From Nemophila menziesii (taxonomy: Eukaryota; Streptophyta; Magnoliopsida; Boraginales; Hydrophyllaceae): a stretch of 64,000 bases of DNA. Shown here in pieces: positions 30,762 to 42,449 of the stretch. The stretch spans positions 9,718,001-9,782,000 of the forward strand of contig JARWIR010000014.1 of NCBI GenBank assembly GCA_029959085.1. Direction: 5' to 3'. Under the pieces are notes generated by a model. The model was not told the origin of the DNA, did no database searches, and saw nothing but the letters and a program-made list of their open reading frames with translations. A program made the position numbers and the translations under genes. The number at the start of each line of letters is the position of its first letter. Position 1 is the stretch's first letter.

Positions 30762-31330
30762 CTTACCAAAACACACTTTCTCATTTAGTCTTCTTGAATT
30801 TATTTCCTTGATTAGGCTATTATGACACACAAAATGGACTTAGGTTTTGATGCCAGAAGTATCTGGATATATGGGTTAAATAACCCTCGGACAAATGCAT
30901 GGATGGATTGATCTGAACATCAACCTTGTATACAGTTTCCGTGAACTAGTCTACATAAGATTGAAGACTTTTATTCTCATTTTTGCATATATTTAATAGA
31001 GATTATTTTGTCTTTCCATTGGGTCTATCTGGGAACTTGCGCTACAAACCATCAACTAAGCGTGCAAAATTATTATTGACTTTAGTTCTAACCTCGGAAA
31101 ACCTTTTTTGTGTATTCGCAGATAGGGTGGCGGGAAAATCTCGGCAATAATCTGCATCACTCAGAGCTATGAACTCCATGTGCATTGGGATTAGTGGTCC
31201 CATCAAATATTGGCATTGAAGGTGGCTTGAACTTCCTAGGTCTCTGCCTATTCAGGATCTCCCATAACATGGGATTCATTTGATTTACCATCAATACTCA
31301 ATCATTTATTTGTATTTTTGGAAACCAGTC
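30020..31330 (-). pseudogene. gag: Decayed Tat/Retand-like Ty3/gypsy gag
   Basis: Read on the minus strand, 31260-31140 gives KFKPPSMPIFDGTTNP, the typical start of the Gag core in Tat-lineage elements. Then DADYCRDFPATLS follows after a frameshift, as in the family's CRxFPxTL. At 30450-30340 the zinc-knuckle region reads YYHFHKDHGHDTN followed by LKREIERLRDLAKL; the first knuckle Cys has become Tyr. Near 30120-30060 EVNTITGFPKYGKRYVLR resembles the linker after it. A CT microsatellite interrupts it, and several stops are present. Element E inserted at its upstream side (31560); 52262-52384 is probably its continuation. Confidence 0.7.
30675..30758 (+). repeat. Perfect (CT)42 microsatellite
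   Basis: 84 bases of uninterrupted CT. The open frames across it (poly Ser-Leu, and Arg-Glu on the other strand) are artefacts. Confidence 0.98.
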
Positions 31331-31560
31331 GGGCTCCGTACTCTATTATGTATTTACTTTGTATATTGCTCTTCACTTTCCACATCAACAACATATGGGG
31401 TTTATATATGATTACAGCTCTCAAGGATGTGTACGTTTGGTTATTCCCTCAGTATATCAGGAACATGAACAAAGGGAGGCGTTCTTTTCTATTTCTCAGG
31501 AGGAGGCTTCCATTTAATGGTATGGTCATGCAATAACTGGTTGAGGTACTATGATATTAT

Positions 31561-34500
31561 TGTGCCCCTAGGTGTGATATGATAAATCAATACTAGAAAA
31601 GGGGTGATACTCTGCAGTGTACTAATCTACGACAAGTAAAATAGATAAGATGCAAATATCGTTCCAAGGATTATGTGAGACTAAGATGTTTAAACTAGTG
31701 CAAATGTGTAAAGATTGTAATACGAATAAAGAAATAATATAGGTGACGAATAAGAAATTGTTCGTTTGGGTTTCCAATGTTTAACAACTAAGATAGTAAT
31801 GATAATAATGATTAAACTAAAGATGAAAATAAACAAGTAAATAAATAAAAGGTATGAACTAATATGCGAGAGAGTTTCTTGAGGGACTGCTAGTAGTCAT
31901 TTATGCCGCTAATTAACAGTTCTATCTATATGGGCGAGTGGTAATTGGTTCACATTAGCCGGAAATCAAGTGTATCTCTAAATCCAGCCAGGGTAGAATT
32001 AGAGTGCAATCTTACACACCAATAGGCTATTTGGTGGTCCTTTGTGTGTTCTAAAATAAATGCAAATGATAATCGAACCACAACCGCAAGTGTACGGTTG
32101 TCCCAAGTAGTAATAAGGATAATACAGATTCGTTCCAAGGACGGGATGGTTGACTACAATGTTTAGCAAATAATGATTGGTTGCACTTATGAAAGCAAGT
32201 AAATAAAATACGTTTGTTTGGTTTTGTTTTAAGACTAAATAAATGAAAGACAAATTATAAATGCAAGTAAAAGCTAAAACGCAAGTAAAATGAGTGAAAA
32301 CGCAATATGAGAAGTAGTACTTGAGAACGCAAGGATCCTCCTAATCTTATTTCCTAACTTATGTTGTTTAAGGGCTAAATTGGTCCATTACAATGGTCGG
32401 GATTCTAAATTCCTTATACCCCCGTCAGGGTGGACTATAAGGCGATCCTAAAGTGTCACTAGTCCGGTCAGGGTAAATATGATCCACCGTTGGATGTTTA
32501 AGTTTTATTACCTCATTGGCCTTAGAATTAGCTAAGTTCGTCAGAATCAATAGCTTCTATCCTAGATTGAATAAATGGTTCTGTATCTAAACCCTCCGTC
32601 AGGATGATCCAATTGCCACTAATTGGAATAGCCTAAATACTAACACCTGTTCCTAGTTCATGACGCTAAAAAAAGTAAAATAATCTCAATTTATTGAAAA
32701 GAGTAAAAGCCCTAATCTAGTTTAATTTAACAGAAACCCAAATTCAACATTCGTTATTCAATAAAATTGGGATTCACCCATTATTTGTTCTCAAGCACTA
32801 TGAATTGTTTAGCTCATATTAAAAAGAAATACTAAATTAAAATAAATGGAATTCATAACTGATTACAAATAAAAGATAAAAGAAACCTAATTTTCGGAAT
32901 TGGAATGACTGAGAACGGAGCTACAGACCGACTCCAGCTCTAGCAGCTTCTTCTTCCTTCCTTCTGTTGCTTCTCTCTGATGTTTTTAATTGTAAATAAT
33001 GAATTGTATGAAAAATAGAAGTCCAGACCTCCTTTTATAAGTATAAAAACGGATTAGGGCTTGGACCAGAAAATAAAATACTAATTAAATGTCCAAACCC
33101 AAATTCTAAGCCCAAAATCCCGTAACTGCCGATACACCTTCACTAAAACGGCTTTTCCCGATGCGTTATGACTCCGATTGACCTCATTCCAGTGTCTAAA
33201 GTTCCGTAACTCGATAAGGAATGATTTCTATTCAAATGTCAGCGGCTAAATCATCGCTTAAGAACCTCGAAATCAGAAATCTATGGCCTGGAAAATGGAT
33301 TTTCAGCTCTAAAAATAATATCTTCGGGATTTATCTTCAAGTCTTGACTCTAATTCACGATCTTTGACTTTCTCCTCGGATTCCTCTCCTAGCTAACATC
33401 TAAAACCTGTAAACTTTTCACTAAAAATACCAATATTACGCGCAAAAGCTTAATAAATCAAAAATGCTAGAAATAAAAAGGAAATTCCGGATTATTGCAT
33501 ATTAAGTCCAAAAGTCTATCAAATTAATTAAATAAACACAATAAATGATGTCTCCCAAGGGTTGAAAATAAGAACAATTAGGGAGACATCACTATCTGAT
33601 GAGTTAAATTCCAACCCTTCATAACTACCTAGCGGACAAGACCGTCAGGTTCAATGCCTCACACTAGGCTTCTCTATGTTATTTCCGTAATCAAAACCCC
33701 TGACTTAGAATGAAACCGATTACTATAGACACCTTCTACTTTGCCAGAGTACGGGTGGTATTAAATAAAAAATATAAATAATGGAATAATAAATAAAACC
33801 AAAACCAATTAAATATAATCATATCCAAAATACAATAAACCCATTAAAAGGCTATGCATAAAGTCTTATAATATAATCCTCAAGCAATGATGGTTTAAAT
33901 CATACTAAAAGAATAAAAATCAATTAAAATTAATGACATAATTATGTACACAAATAAATAAAGGTTACTCTTAATGATGAAGGGAAATGGTGAGTGGTTG
34001 AGGTAGAATTGATGGGTTCATAGACAAACCCTTATCTTCTTCTCTTCTATTATTCTCCAACTCTTTTCCCCTTTCTAACCTGATGGATAATTCATAAGAT
34101 AATGATATGAGGGATGGAAAATGGATTATATATGAGTTAAAAACATTTGGGTCTCCTTTAAGCTTTCTTAATTAGGTTTGGAAGGGCCCACCCCGTTTTA
34201 CTAACCAGAATCTGTTTCAAACAACGGTGGAAGAAAATGGCATAACTTCTTCATCTCAACTACAAATTGATTTATGTGACTTGGCAAAGGACCCTGACTT
34301 TAAGCTCTATCTAAATCAAAAGGAACCAGGTCCAAAGCTCTAACCAATATGTCGTAGTAACAGAAACATAAAGGCGCAAAGATATCTCAGGCAAACGCTC
34401 CAACTTCGCAAAGTGACTCTAAGCTCAAATTCCACATTGGAATAGGGTTTATCTTGATTTCTTCTCCTCATCTTGGAAAATTGTTTAAAAAATTTACCTA

Positions 34501-34675
34501 AAACCTACACACTTAACACACAATTAAGGCACAAGAGCTCTATAAACAGTTTTATGTCCAGACAAGAAGTAAAAGGCAATATAGCAAATACTTGGGAAAA
34601 ATACCTTAGTTAGGCCCATAAACTCCCAAAATAATGTCTCGTGAATGGATTAATCCATTGAAAAAAGAGACATCA
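31561..34675 (-). repeat. 3' LTR of element E, split by a solo LTR
   Basis: On the plus strand it starts TGTGCCCCTAGG and ends AGAGACATCA, directly before the PPT. The LTR-start hairpin here contains an inner perfect 16-nt palindrome AATGGATTAATCCATT at 34644-34659. Confidence 0.85.
32032..33591 (-). repeat. Solo LTR, family 1, inside E's 3' LTR
   Basis: On the plus strand it starts TGGTGGTCC and ends GGGAGACATCA. The target site is CTATT on the left and CTATC on the right; the undisturbed site in E's other LTR (51170) reads GGCTATCTGAT, so the left copy has one substitution. The hairpin at 32412-32442 has stem CCTTATA/TATAAGG. Confidence 0.92.
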
Positions 34676-34690
34676 AGACCCCCAACTCAA
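34676..34690 (-). promoter_or_regulatory. Polypurine tract of element E
   Basis: Minus strand TTGAGTTGGGGGTCT, adjacent to the 3' LTR. Confidence 0.85.
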
Positions 34691-35297
34691 AGTTTTGTCG
34701 TCCCGACAAAAATAGAAAACAAAATAGAGTATAGAAGGGTATAAGTCCAATAAGTCAAAGAAGAGAGTAAGAGTAGAAAAGTAATGAATGACACTAAATC
34801 ACCAATTTTTACAAGTATCATATATCACAATTTACAAACTAAATCAAATATATACCTATCAAATAATAAATCCACACATATTAATTCTGAGATTTGATTA
34901 GATTTGCAATGCACGAAGATAAGTCTATTCTTAGTTCACTATGGCGGCTATAGGGTTATCCTCATTCTTCACATAGTTTCTAAGGTCTATCTAACTATCT
35001 ATATTATTTGAAAGCTCCTAAGTTGTATAATCAAGAATCCTAAGGTCTTTAAGGTTGTAATGTAAGCTTAGGGTAGGTGTGATATGCGTATTTGGATAAT
35101 TTAGAGTGATATTTTGGCTCTCACCTCAGTAGCCATCAATGAGTCTCCTAGATCTTGAAGACTCTCAGTTATGTTCTCACTCATCCCAATAGATATACTT
35201 ATTCGCATCCCCAATAACCCAAATGAAACCTTTTCATGATCACCTAAATAGATTCCTTTTTGTCGCTTCGAAATTTATATATTTTTTTCTTGTGAAA

Positions 35298-35337
35298 GTG
35301 GCAATGACTCCCTTTTTAATGTGAGAAATCATTCCAC
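35298..35337 (-). promoter_or_regulatory. Hairpin in the 3' region of element E
   Basis: GTGGCAATGA pairs with TCATTCCAC apart from a single-base bulge. It is equivalent to the hairpins in A, B and D. Confidence 0.6.
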
Positions 35338-35402
35338 TATGTTTCTTTTTCTTTCTCATATATTTTATGCACAAAATTCACCCAATAATAAATCTTATAA
35401 AA

Positions 35403-35474
35403 CCACCACCCCAAACTCAAGCTCTAGATGGGTGTCAAAGCATCGCGATTTGAGTGCGGGTCATATGGAAAAGT
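35403..35474 (-). promoter_or_regulatory. Conserved 3' block of element E
   Basis: On the minus strand TTCCATATGACCCGCACTC and AAATCGCGATG, then TTGAGTTTGGGGTGGTGG. Confidence 0.85.
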
Positions 35475-36074
35475 CCTATAAATCTAAGGGGTAAGGCATG
35501 TAATGTGGCTAAATAAAAAGGCTTTGAATTGCAAAGAATGGGCTGAGGCAGATGATATATCAATAATAATGGATATCAAGCTAAAAGGCACAAAAGACTA
35601 AACAAATAACTGCCTTAATCATGTCCTATCCTAAACAAAATAGTTACTCTAGCACGTTTAGTAAATTGTTTATCATCTAGTTTGGATCTCACGTTCTACA
35701 AACTACTCATGCTTCCTAAGATCAAACCTATTCGTACCGAACTTCTCACTAATCGTTTCTTTACTTTCAAAATGTGGTACATATAAATATTTTAAGAATA
35801 TATATAAGATAAGTTCATAAATCTACTATTTACTATCATTAACTCGTTAGAAAATTGCTTAAAAGATACATTTACTAGATTCTACACCAACATACACACT
35901 TATTGAAAGCAATTAAATCACATAAAAGTGGAGATGGAAACAACGGATCTCCACCCTCAACTCAAAGTTGAGCAGTGACATCCACGACTGCAAATAGACT
36001 CAATAAAATTAAAGACAAAAGCCTAATATACAAATAGAAAAAGGGGTAGAGAAGAGAGAAACATATTGCTGAGA

Positions 36075-37302
36075 CTATTGCCTTGTGTGATCACCATCCA
36101 AGAGAGGATGCACTGGATCCTTCGCGGTGTCGCGTCTTATTTGCTTTAGGAGTGTCATGTTGTTCACTTGATTAGCTTTGATTAGTATCACATCATTGGT
36201 GAGGAAGGTCTTGGCTAATTCTATTTTCTTAAGTTGCCTACTCACCTTCTCTTGCCAAGAAGACTTTTTCTGCACTCCTCTTAAAATGTTTTGGATCCAG
36301 GCATCATCAGAAATAACACTCGATTTGACAACAAGCTTCTTTCTCTTCCCAAGTTTCACATCCGCCTTCACAAATAGGCTAGTGATCATTGATGGGTACT
36401 TCAAGTTAAAGAAACTCTTTTAGTTGACTATGAATCACGTGACCTCATCAAAAATTTCTTGCGCCAGATCTACTTCTTTCTCTCATATAGTTTAATCTAA
36501 TAAGATGTCGGATTTCTAAAGTATATTCGCGGCTCGAGTGTTCCCAAGGGCTGAGGGTGCAAGGAAATGGTACCAGACTTCTACATCATGTTGAAGGAAC
36601 TTGTAAGGACAATATGTCTTCAATCCCTTATGTTTTGGTCCATGAACTAATACCAAATCCTTACTGAATACCTGTTCATGTAGTTGGTCCCAATCGAAGG
36701 TCTCAATTTTCTTCACCGCTTCTTGATACCTGCATGGCTCAACTAATTTCTTAACTTGAAGTAGCTACAAAATTCTTCAACCATGAAAAGAACTAACTTT
36801 CCCCAAATGGGAACTCTTCCTTCGCTATCTCAGCTAAAGAAACCAAGTTAGAGCTCTCTTACCAACTCAATATTCAAACTCTAACACTCCATCATAAACG
36901 TCTTCCAACCTGATCTTTCATCTTTCTCAATAAATCTCTTGTACTCACCTTTTTCCACTTCCTCGTCAAATCTCCACTCATGTGTGAGTGTCAAAGTAAG
37001 CATAAGTTAAATTGCAATAGTTTATAGGGCCCTAGATTTACCACTTTTTTAGGTAGAGGCATCTTGATTTGGATAGGTTGTGGTGTCTTCTCTTTCGAAA
37101 TCTCGACTGCTTGTTCTTGAACATTTGACTCCATAACAACCGGTTTCTTTCTAGCCACATGACTCACATTACCCTTTTGGTTCTTTTCTTTTCTCACATA
37201 AAAATCAAGTGTTTTCCTCTAATTCTCACCCAAATCCTTGCTTAAACTCTTCTTCATCTCCATCTCCATCTCATGAGCAAGTCTCTCCGTTCTTCGTGTC
37301 AT
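36075..37302 (-). pseudogene. ORF2 of element E (putative plant transposon protein type)
   Basis: The start ATG at 37302 (MTRRTERLAHEM) follows a PPT-like TTGAGTTGAGGGT. Lysine-rich and IQIKMPLPKK stretches come next. Then FDWDQLHEQVFSKDLVLVHG, YKFLQHDVEVWYHFLAPSAL and GNTRAANIL (36716-36516) match the conserved middle part in B and D. The last open part (36404-36075) reads KYPSMITSLFVKADV, then a coiled stretch with QLKKIELAKTFLTNDV, ending LLDGDHTRQ. Length equals B and D. Stops and frameshifts break it at several places. Confidence 0.75.
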
Positions 37303-37679
37303 CTTCCTTTACCCTCAACTCAAAATTTTACCAAGCTTTGAAGTTACCCTTAAGTGGTTGAATGAGTTAATATTTAGAGTGAAGTAGGTGTAAGGAAAGT
37401 GTTTTTCTATGTGGTATGAAGGATTAGTGGTAGGATAAGAAGGAACTAATGAATTTAGGAAAAAGGATTTTTGGAAATATTTGGTTTGATTCTTGGTTTT
37501 TTGTGATGTTGGAATGATTTGGGATGGGAATTGTTGTTAGGATTAATGTAGGGATGATTTTAGGTGTGAAGAATGGGTTATTTGGGTGTATTTTGATGGT
37601 TGGTGAAGCTTTGGTCGAAGGTATAATGGTGGTTGGTGGCTTGGGGAAGAAGAAGCTTTGAGATCAGGTCAAAAGGTAG

Positions 37680-38010
37680 GCTGAGGTTTCATTCTCGAAC
37701 GCCTTCACGTCACAGTGTGGTGTACCAAACCTCTCGATTACAGATCAACTCTCTGACCTTCAAAGTGGGACCAATCGTGGCCACAGATTTCATCTCGCGA
37801 TACGTAACGTGTCGCGTATCTTTGAACGCTTCATTTTTTTTGTCTTCATGGTGTACTATAAGTATGTTGTAATGTACCATAGCCTTCTCGCTACAACTCT
37901 CAACTTTCCAATCGTCCTAGCATGGTGAGATTTTGGACAGATTGATCACCTGCGGTGCACCGTGGGTATGATGCGGTGTACCATAGATTTCTACTGTTGG
38001 TTCATGAAAA
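37680..38010 (-). repeat. Palindrome cluster of element E (decayed)
   Basis: Copies of GCGGTGCACCGT (37952) and GCGGTGTACCAT (37972) and a degenerate GTGGTGTACCAA (37719). A CGCGATACGTAACGTGTCGCG palindrome-like stretch starts near 37796. A PPT-like CACCCCAAACTC (minus strand GAGTTTGGGGTG) stands at 38021-38032. Confidence 0.75.
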
Positions 38011-38348
38011 TTATAAGTTTTCACCCCAAACTCAATGGTTTGTTCACCTATACATCAAAGCCACTAAATACTTGTCTCATTACGTAATATACATCAATAA
38101 ATCTACTAATAAACACTAGAGACATAAAAATAAAACTACTAAAGCATTAAAAACATGGGTTAGCTGAATTACAAACTCACTATGCACCTAGGAATCACGA
38201 GGACTTTTTGGTTTTAGCGTAGGCTTAGGGACGGTGTGGTATGTATATTTGGTTAATTTGAAGTGGTATGATTTTCAAAAAATTACTCTTTGCCGGTTAC
38301 TTTATTTCTTCTTTGATTTCTATTTCATTTCTTTTCTCTTTTTTTTTG

Positions 38349-38398
38349 TATAGGAGACAACCAGGGTCCCGGCCAGAGACAACCGGGTTCCCGGTTTG
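38349..38398 (-). repeat. Two extra CCGGG palindromes in F's 3' region
   Basis: CAACCAGGGTCCCGGCC and CAACCGGGTTCCCGGTT lie between GTATAG and a T-rich stretch. The other elements have the ATGA...TCAT hairpin at this place. Confidence 0.8.
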
Positions 38399-38533
38399 CT
38401 ATTGTATTGAAACTTTTTCCGATTCACTTTTTTTTTCAATCCCGGCGAAGTGTTAAACAAATAATAATATCATCTAAAACCGTGCCTTAATACAAACACA
38501 TATAATTCCCTCCCAATGTAATTCCCTAAAGAT

Positions 38534-38608
38534 GGACCCACCACCCTAAAATCAAGCTCGATACAGGTCGCGGGATCGTGATTCAAGTGCGGGTCATATG
38601 GAAATGCC
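38534..38608 (-). promoter_or_regulatory. Conserved 3' block of element F
   Basis: On the minus strand TTTCCATATGACCCGCACTT and GAATCACGATC, then TTGATTTTAGGGTGGTGGG, a mutated PPT-like motif. Confidence 0.85.
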
Positions 38609-39098
38609 TAATAAACTAAGGGGATACGGGTTTATATTGTGGCGACAAAAGAAAGGGTTTAAGGCTTAAAATTTGGCTAAGAAGGATAATATTAATACAA
38701 GGGATAGAAGGCTAAAAGGTCTTAAATGACTTAACAAAGAACTGCCACTATCATTTTCCTATTTACATAGCTTGCCTCTATTTCATACCTAAGTGGGTTC
38801 TCTACTGATTTGGATCTCACGTTCTACAAACCAAACATTTTCCTTAAGTACAAGTTTTACTTCTTTTGCATTGTTCATTAATTCTTCCAATCAATTACCT
38901 ATGTTTGCATGCAATTAAAGTGCGTTTTATACTAACTCCTAAAGTCCACTATTTACTATCGTAGATTCATTTAAAGTATGCTTAATGGGGAAATTTAAGA
39001 TCTTCTATAGTCAAATACAACTCCTAATCAATTTTATTGAAAGCAAACAAAACAAATAACACGTAAAACTGGGATGAGGCAACGAACCCCACCCCAAA

Positions 39099-40493
39099 CT
39101 AAAATGAGTCGTATCCCCACGACTCGAAAAGACTCAAAGCAAATAAACTAATATACACTAAGTGAGAAGGGATAGAAAAACGTATCTTAACCAGCACAAG
39201 GCTGGTTTTCAGTGTTGCGTCCAAGTAGATTTTTTTTGTAAGTAATCCATATGTGGCATGTTGTATTGTGCTGAACCCAAGTAACATATTTCGTAGAATA
39301 TCGAACGCTTTTGTAACGTTTCCTAAGGTTGCAATCATCGCATCTTGTTTCTCTTCCAACACTCAGATTTTATTCTCCAACTCATTATCAGAATCTACCT
39401 TCCTCTTTAGCGGAGGAACTCTAGGATTCTTCATTGGTTGTGTTGCTTCATTATGAGCGTTCTCAATCGAATTTAACGCCATGTATTGCCCATTTTCTAA
39501 AGCTTCAACCTATTCGCTCTTACCCGGTATTTTTGCGTCTAGACACAAAGCAGTGATGGTACATGGAAACTTAAGATTTTGTTGAATAGTTGGGGATTTC
39601 TCGAACTCCATAATGGTGTCATAAATCACACGAGCAACATCAATATCTTGTTTCTCAATAAAACGCTTTATAAACATAATATGCTCCTTTTTCAACTCGG
39701 AAGTGTGAGTAATGCCAAAGAAAGTAGGGATTATGAAACGGGACCATACCTTAGCACAAGGTAATTAACAGCTACTATAAACTTGCCCAACATATCTCTC
39801 ACCTTTTGGAATAGGGCGTTTCCCACAAATCTAATCTTTATCCAAAAGAGACTCCCAATTAAAAGATGGATCATTAAGCGTTTCTTGATATGGGCAAGGA
39901 CCAGTAAAGTTTGGCAATTTCAAAGTTTTGCGGATAAGCTCAACTGAGAAAGGTAATACCTTTTTGCGTATAATAATTGACTGTTTATTTGCAAAAGATA
40001 ATCCTTCATAGAAATCACGCACCATAGTAGGTATATATGTGAGGTTTCTCTGTCTCAATTCGATCCACCCAAACTTATCACAAGTAATAGCATACCCCTT
40101 AAACTCACTGTTCATAATTCCTGGTGGGAATCCTTTTTAAACACCAAACTTCCAATAATTAATTTTGTCACGTACCTGATCAGTCCAACTAACTACAACT
40201 CTATTTGGTTTCTATGTCGTAGTCTTTCTTCGAGTAGCTCTTTGTTCCGAACTGGGTTCGCTAGGAATTACATCTTCGACCTCTTCTTCCTCTTCAATTA
40301 CCAAGGTAGGATTTGTAGGAGTAGACTTACTTGGGTTATCTTTCCTCTTCATAGCAGGCTGAACTTCTCCAATCTTGCGTTTAGGACCTGAATCCGGAAT
40401 CTCAATAGCTCTTTCTTGTGTAGCACCAGGATTGTTTCTTGTTCTTGGAGTGTTTCTTCGAGAATAGCTGAAAGAATCTGTCTGGTTAGTCAT
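39099..40493 (-). pseudogene. ORF2 of element F (putative plant transposon protein type)
   Basis: The ATG at 40493 (MTNQTDSFSYSRRNTPRTRN) stands seven bases after a PPT-like GAGTTTGGGGTGAG. The N-terminus is basic and acidic by turns (GPKRKIGEVQPAMKRK; VIEEEEEVEDV). After a stop the core reads FGWIELRQRNLTYIPTMVRD, FYEGLSFANKQSIIIRK and LIRKTLKLPNFTGPCPY (40115-39831), the typical 'yyxxL' to 'RxxLxLP' stretch of the plant transposon protein domain. Then KKEHIMFIKRFIEKQDIDVA and TITALCLDAKIPGKSE follow, with a coiled end including MLLGFSTIQHATYG. Several stops break it. The sequence has diverged far from ORF2 of B, D and E, but the position and start context are the same. Confidence 0.75.
39106..39125 (-). 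promoter_or_regulatory. Hairpin after ORF2 of element F
   Basis: GAGTCGT and ACGACTC pair across a six-base loop. A PPT-like AGTTTGGGGTGGGG (minus strand) follows, as in C. Confidence 0.8.
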
Positions 40494-40799
40494 CTTAACT
40501 CACCCCAAACTCAAAACTTAAAACATTCAAAAACTAGAGAAAAGTTGAAATTTGATGTTTTGAGGATAAAAGAAAGAAGATTAAGGTGAGTTATGAGATG
40601 GGTAAAGGCTATTCGATGTGTTGGTAGAGGATTAATTGTTCAATTTAAGGCTTGGATGTGGAAAAATTATTGGAGAAAAGTTGGAATTTGATGGTGTTTT
40701 GGAAGGATAATGAGTTAATTATGTGTTTTTGAGGTGTAAGAGGGTAGGATTTGATGATTATAAACTATTTTGATGATGATTTTTGGAGTGGTGTGAAGC

Positions 40800-41300
40800 T
40801 AATAAGCGGAATTAGAGGCTAACTTGAGAAGGAAGTCACAAATATAGGGTTTAGGGCTCCAAAAACGCCTCTTATAGACGATAACCGGGTTCCCGGTTCG
40901 CGTTGCTGTGTCGACACGATTTTCCATATTTTTTACCTGGACGCACCTGTCTTGCATCTTGGGTGACACACTGCTCCAAGAGTTGGTCTTCGTGACCGGG
41001 TTCCCGGTCAGCTCACAACCGGGTTCCCTGTTGGCGTCGACGAGCGTAACTCCAAACGCGGCCTTAGACGCAGCTCCTTGCATCTACCTTTACGCACTAG
41101 TCACAGAGTTGGGAGGCTACAGCGCCCGAAACCGGGATCCCGGTTGGCGTCGACAGGCACAGGTCCAGACACAGCCTTCTTGCGTTTGATGGGTTAGTCA
41201 ATGGAAGCTCACCGGGTTCCCAATTAGCGATAACAGGTTCCCCGTTTTCTCCTGTTTTGCAACCCAAAATTTCTCGTTTTTCCACTTTTTAACCCCAAAC
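40800..41300 (-). repeat. Palindrome cluster of element F (AACCGGGTTCCCGGTT)
   Basis: Copies lie at 40883-40898 (7-bp arms, spacer TT), 40993-41010 (TGACCGGG/CCCGGTCA, 8-bp arms), about 41017-41033, 41130-41145 (AACCGGGATCCCGGTT, a perfect 16-nt palindrome), about 41211 and about 41234. GGCGTCGAC follows two of them. A PPT-like GAGTTTGGGGTT (minus strand) is at 41290-41302. Open frames across this stretch are incidental. Confidence 0.9.
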
Positions 41301-41439
41301 TCATGACTTTTGTACTCCTGAAATCATCAAAAACAACTACCCTTTCTAATTTCTTAAAAATAAACACTAACAAACAACAATTATTCTAATTTACACTACG
41401 AAACTTAAAAGACATGAAACTGATATACTATGAATTGGA

Positions 41440-42449
41440 TTTTGTTTAACTTCGTTAAGCTCGACGGGTTACCTCTCGCTTCTAGGGAGATTTGAGGAGG
41501 TACATGACCTCTCTGGGATGTGGATCTTCCGAGCAATTGGAATCCTCACCTCCATGATAAATCTTAAATCGATCACCATTCACCATGAAGGTGCTGTGCT
41601 CGATTGGATGTTCAATCTCTATGGCTCCATGAGGCTAACCTTGGTCACAATGTAAGGACCAGACAATTTTGATCTCAACTTACCCGGATAATTACTGAAC
41701 TTGGAGTTGTATTTTAGCACCCTTGTCCAATTTTAAACCTCTATTCACGAATATGATTATCATGCCATCTCTCAGTTAGTTTCTTTGTATAGTTTAGCAT
41801 TCTCATAAGCATGTAACCGAAACTCATCAAGTTCATTCAACTTCATCATACGATTTTTACCGGCTAAAGTGGGAGCTAAATTCAACTGCGCTATAGCCCA
41901 ATATGCACCTAATTCAAGTTCAAGAGGTAAGTGACAAGACTTACCATAAAACATACGATACGGAGATGCACCACTGGAGTTTTGAACGCAGTACGATAAG
42001 CCCACAAAGCATCATCTAACTTCATTGACCAATCTTTTCGTGTAGGACCAACAGTCTTCTCTAGAATGGATTTGACCTCTCGATTAGAGACCTCCGCTTG
42101 ACCATTGGCTTGTGGATGATAAGCGGTATATATACGATGACTCACACCATACTTCTCTAGAATTGTCTTTAAATATCTATTTACGAAATGAGAACCTCCA
42201 TAACTGATTATAACTCTAGGTGTACCATGTCTAGTGAAGATGTGTGACTTCAAAAATTTAATCACTAATCGCGAATCATTAGTTGGTAGAGCTACAGCCT
42301 CTATCCATTTGGACATGTAATCAACAACTAATAGGATGTATTGATTTCCATTGGATGGTACGAAGGGACCCATGAAATCAATACCCCAAACATCAAATAT
42401 TTCGACTTCAAGTACATTATTACGTGGCATCTCATCCCTCTTGGATATA
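41440..42449 (-). pseudogene. Integrase of element F, catalytic core and C-terminal GPF region
   Basis: Integrase joins the element's DNA ends to host DNA. The core reads [19 protein letters not shown], then [20 protein letters not shown], then [20 protein letters not shown]. The D,D-35-E triad is D (GIDFMG), Y in place of the second D (normally ISDGGSHF) and E (QAEVSNRE), so the active site is destroyed. A frameshift near 41990 leads to [19 protein letters not shown] and ENAKLYKETN, then a decayed GPF region with IEIEHPIEHSTFMVNGDRFK. The first residues of the open frame above 42449 come from the solo LTR and are not integrase. Confidence 0.9.

Noticed and set aside
30553..30825. Serine/leucine and arginine/glutamate repeat proteins
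   Set aside because: They are translations of the CT microsatellite.
31556..31560. ATTAT as target duplication of element E
   Set aside because: The right flank after 52261 reads AATAC; an ATTAT further right (about 52284) would require a different LTR end, so it is not accepted.
40799..41285. Overlapping open frames on both strands in F's palindrome cluster
   Set aside because: The higher GC content there removes stop codons by chance; no counterpart in other elements.
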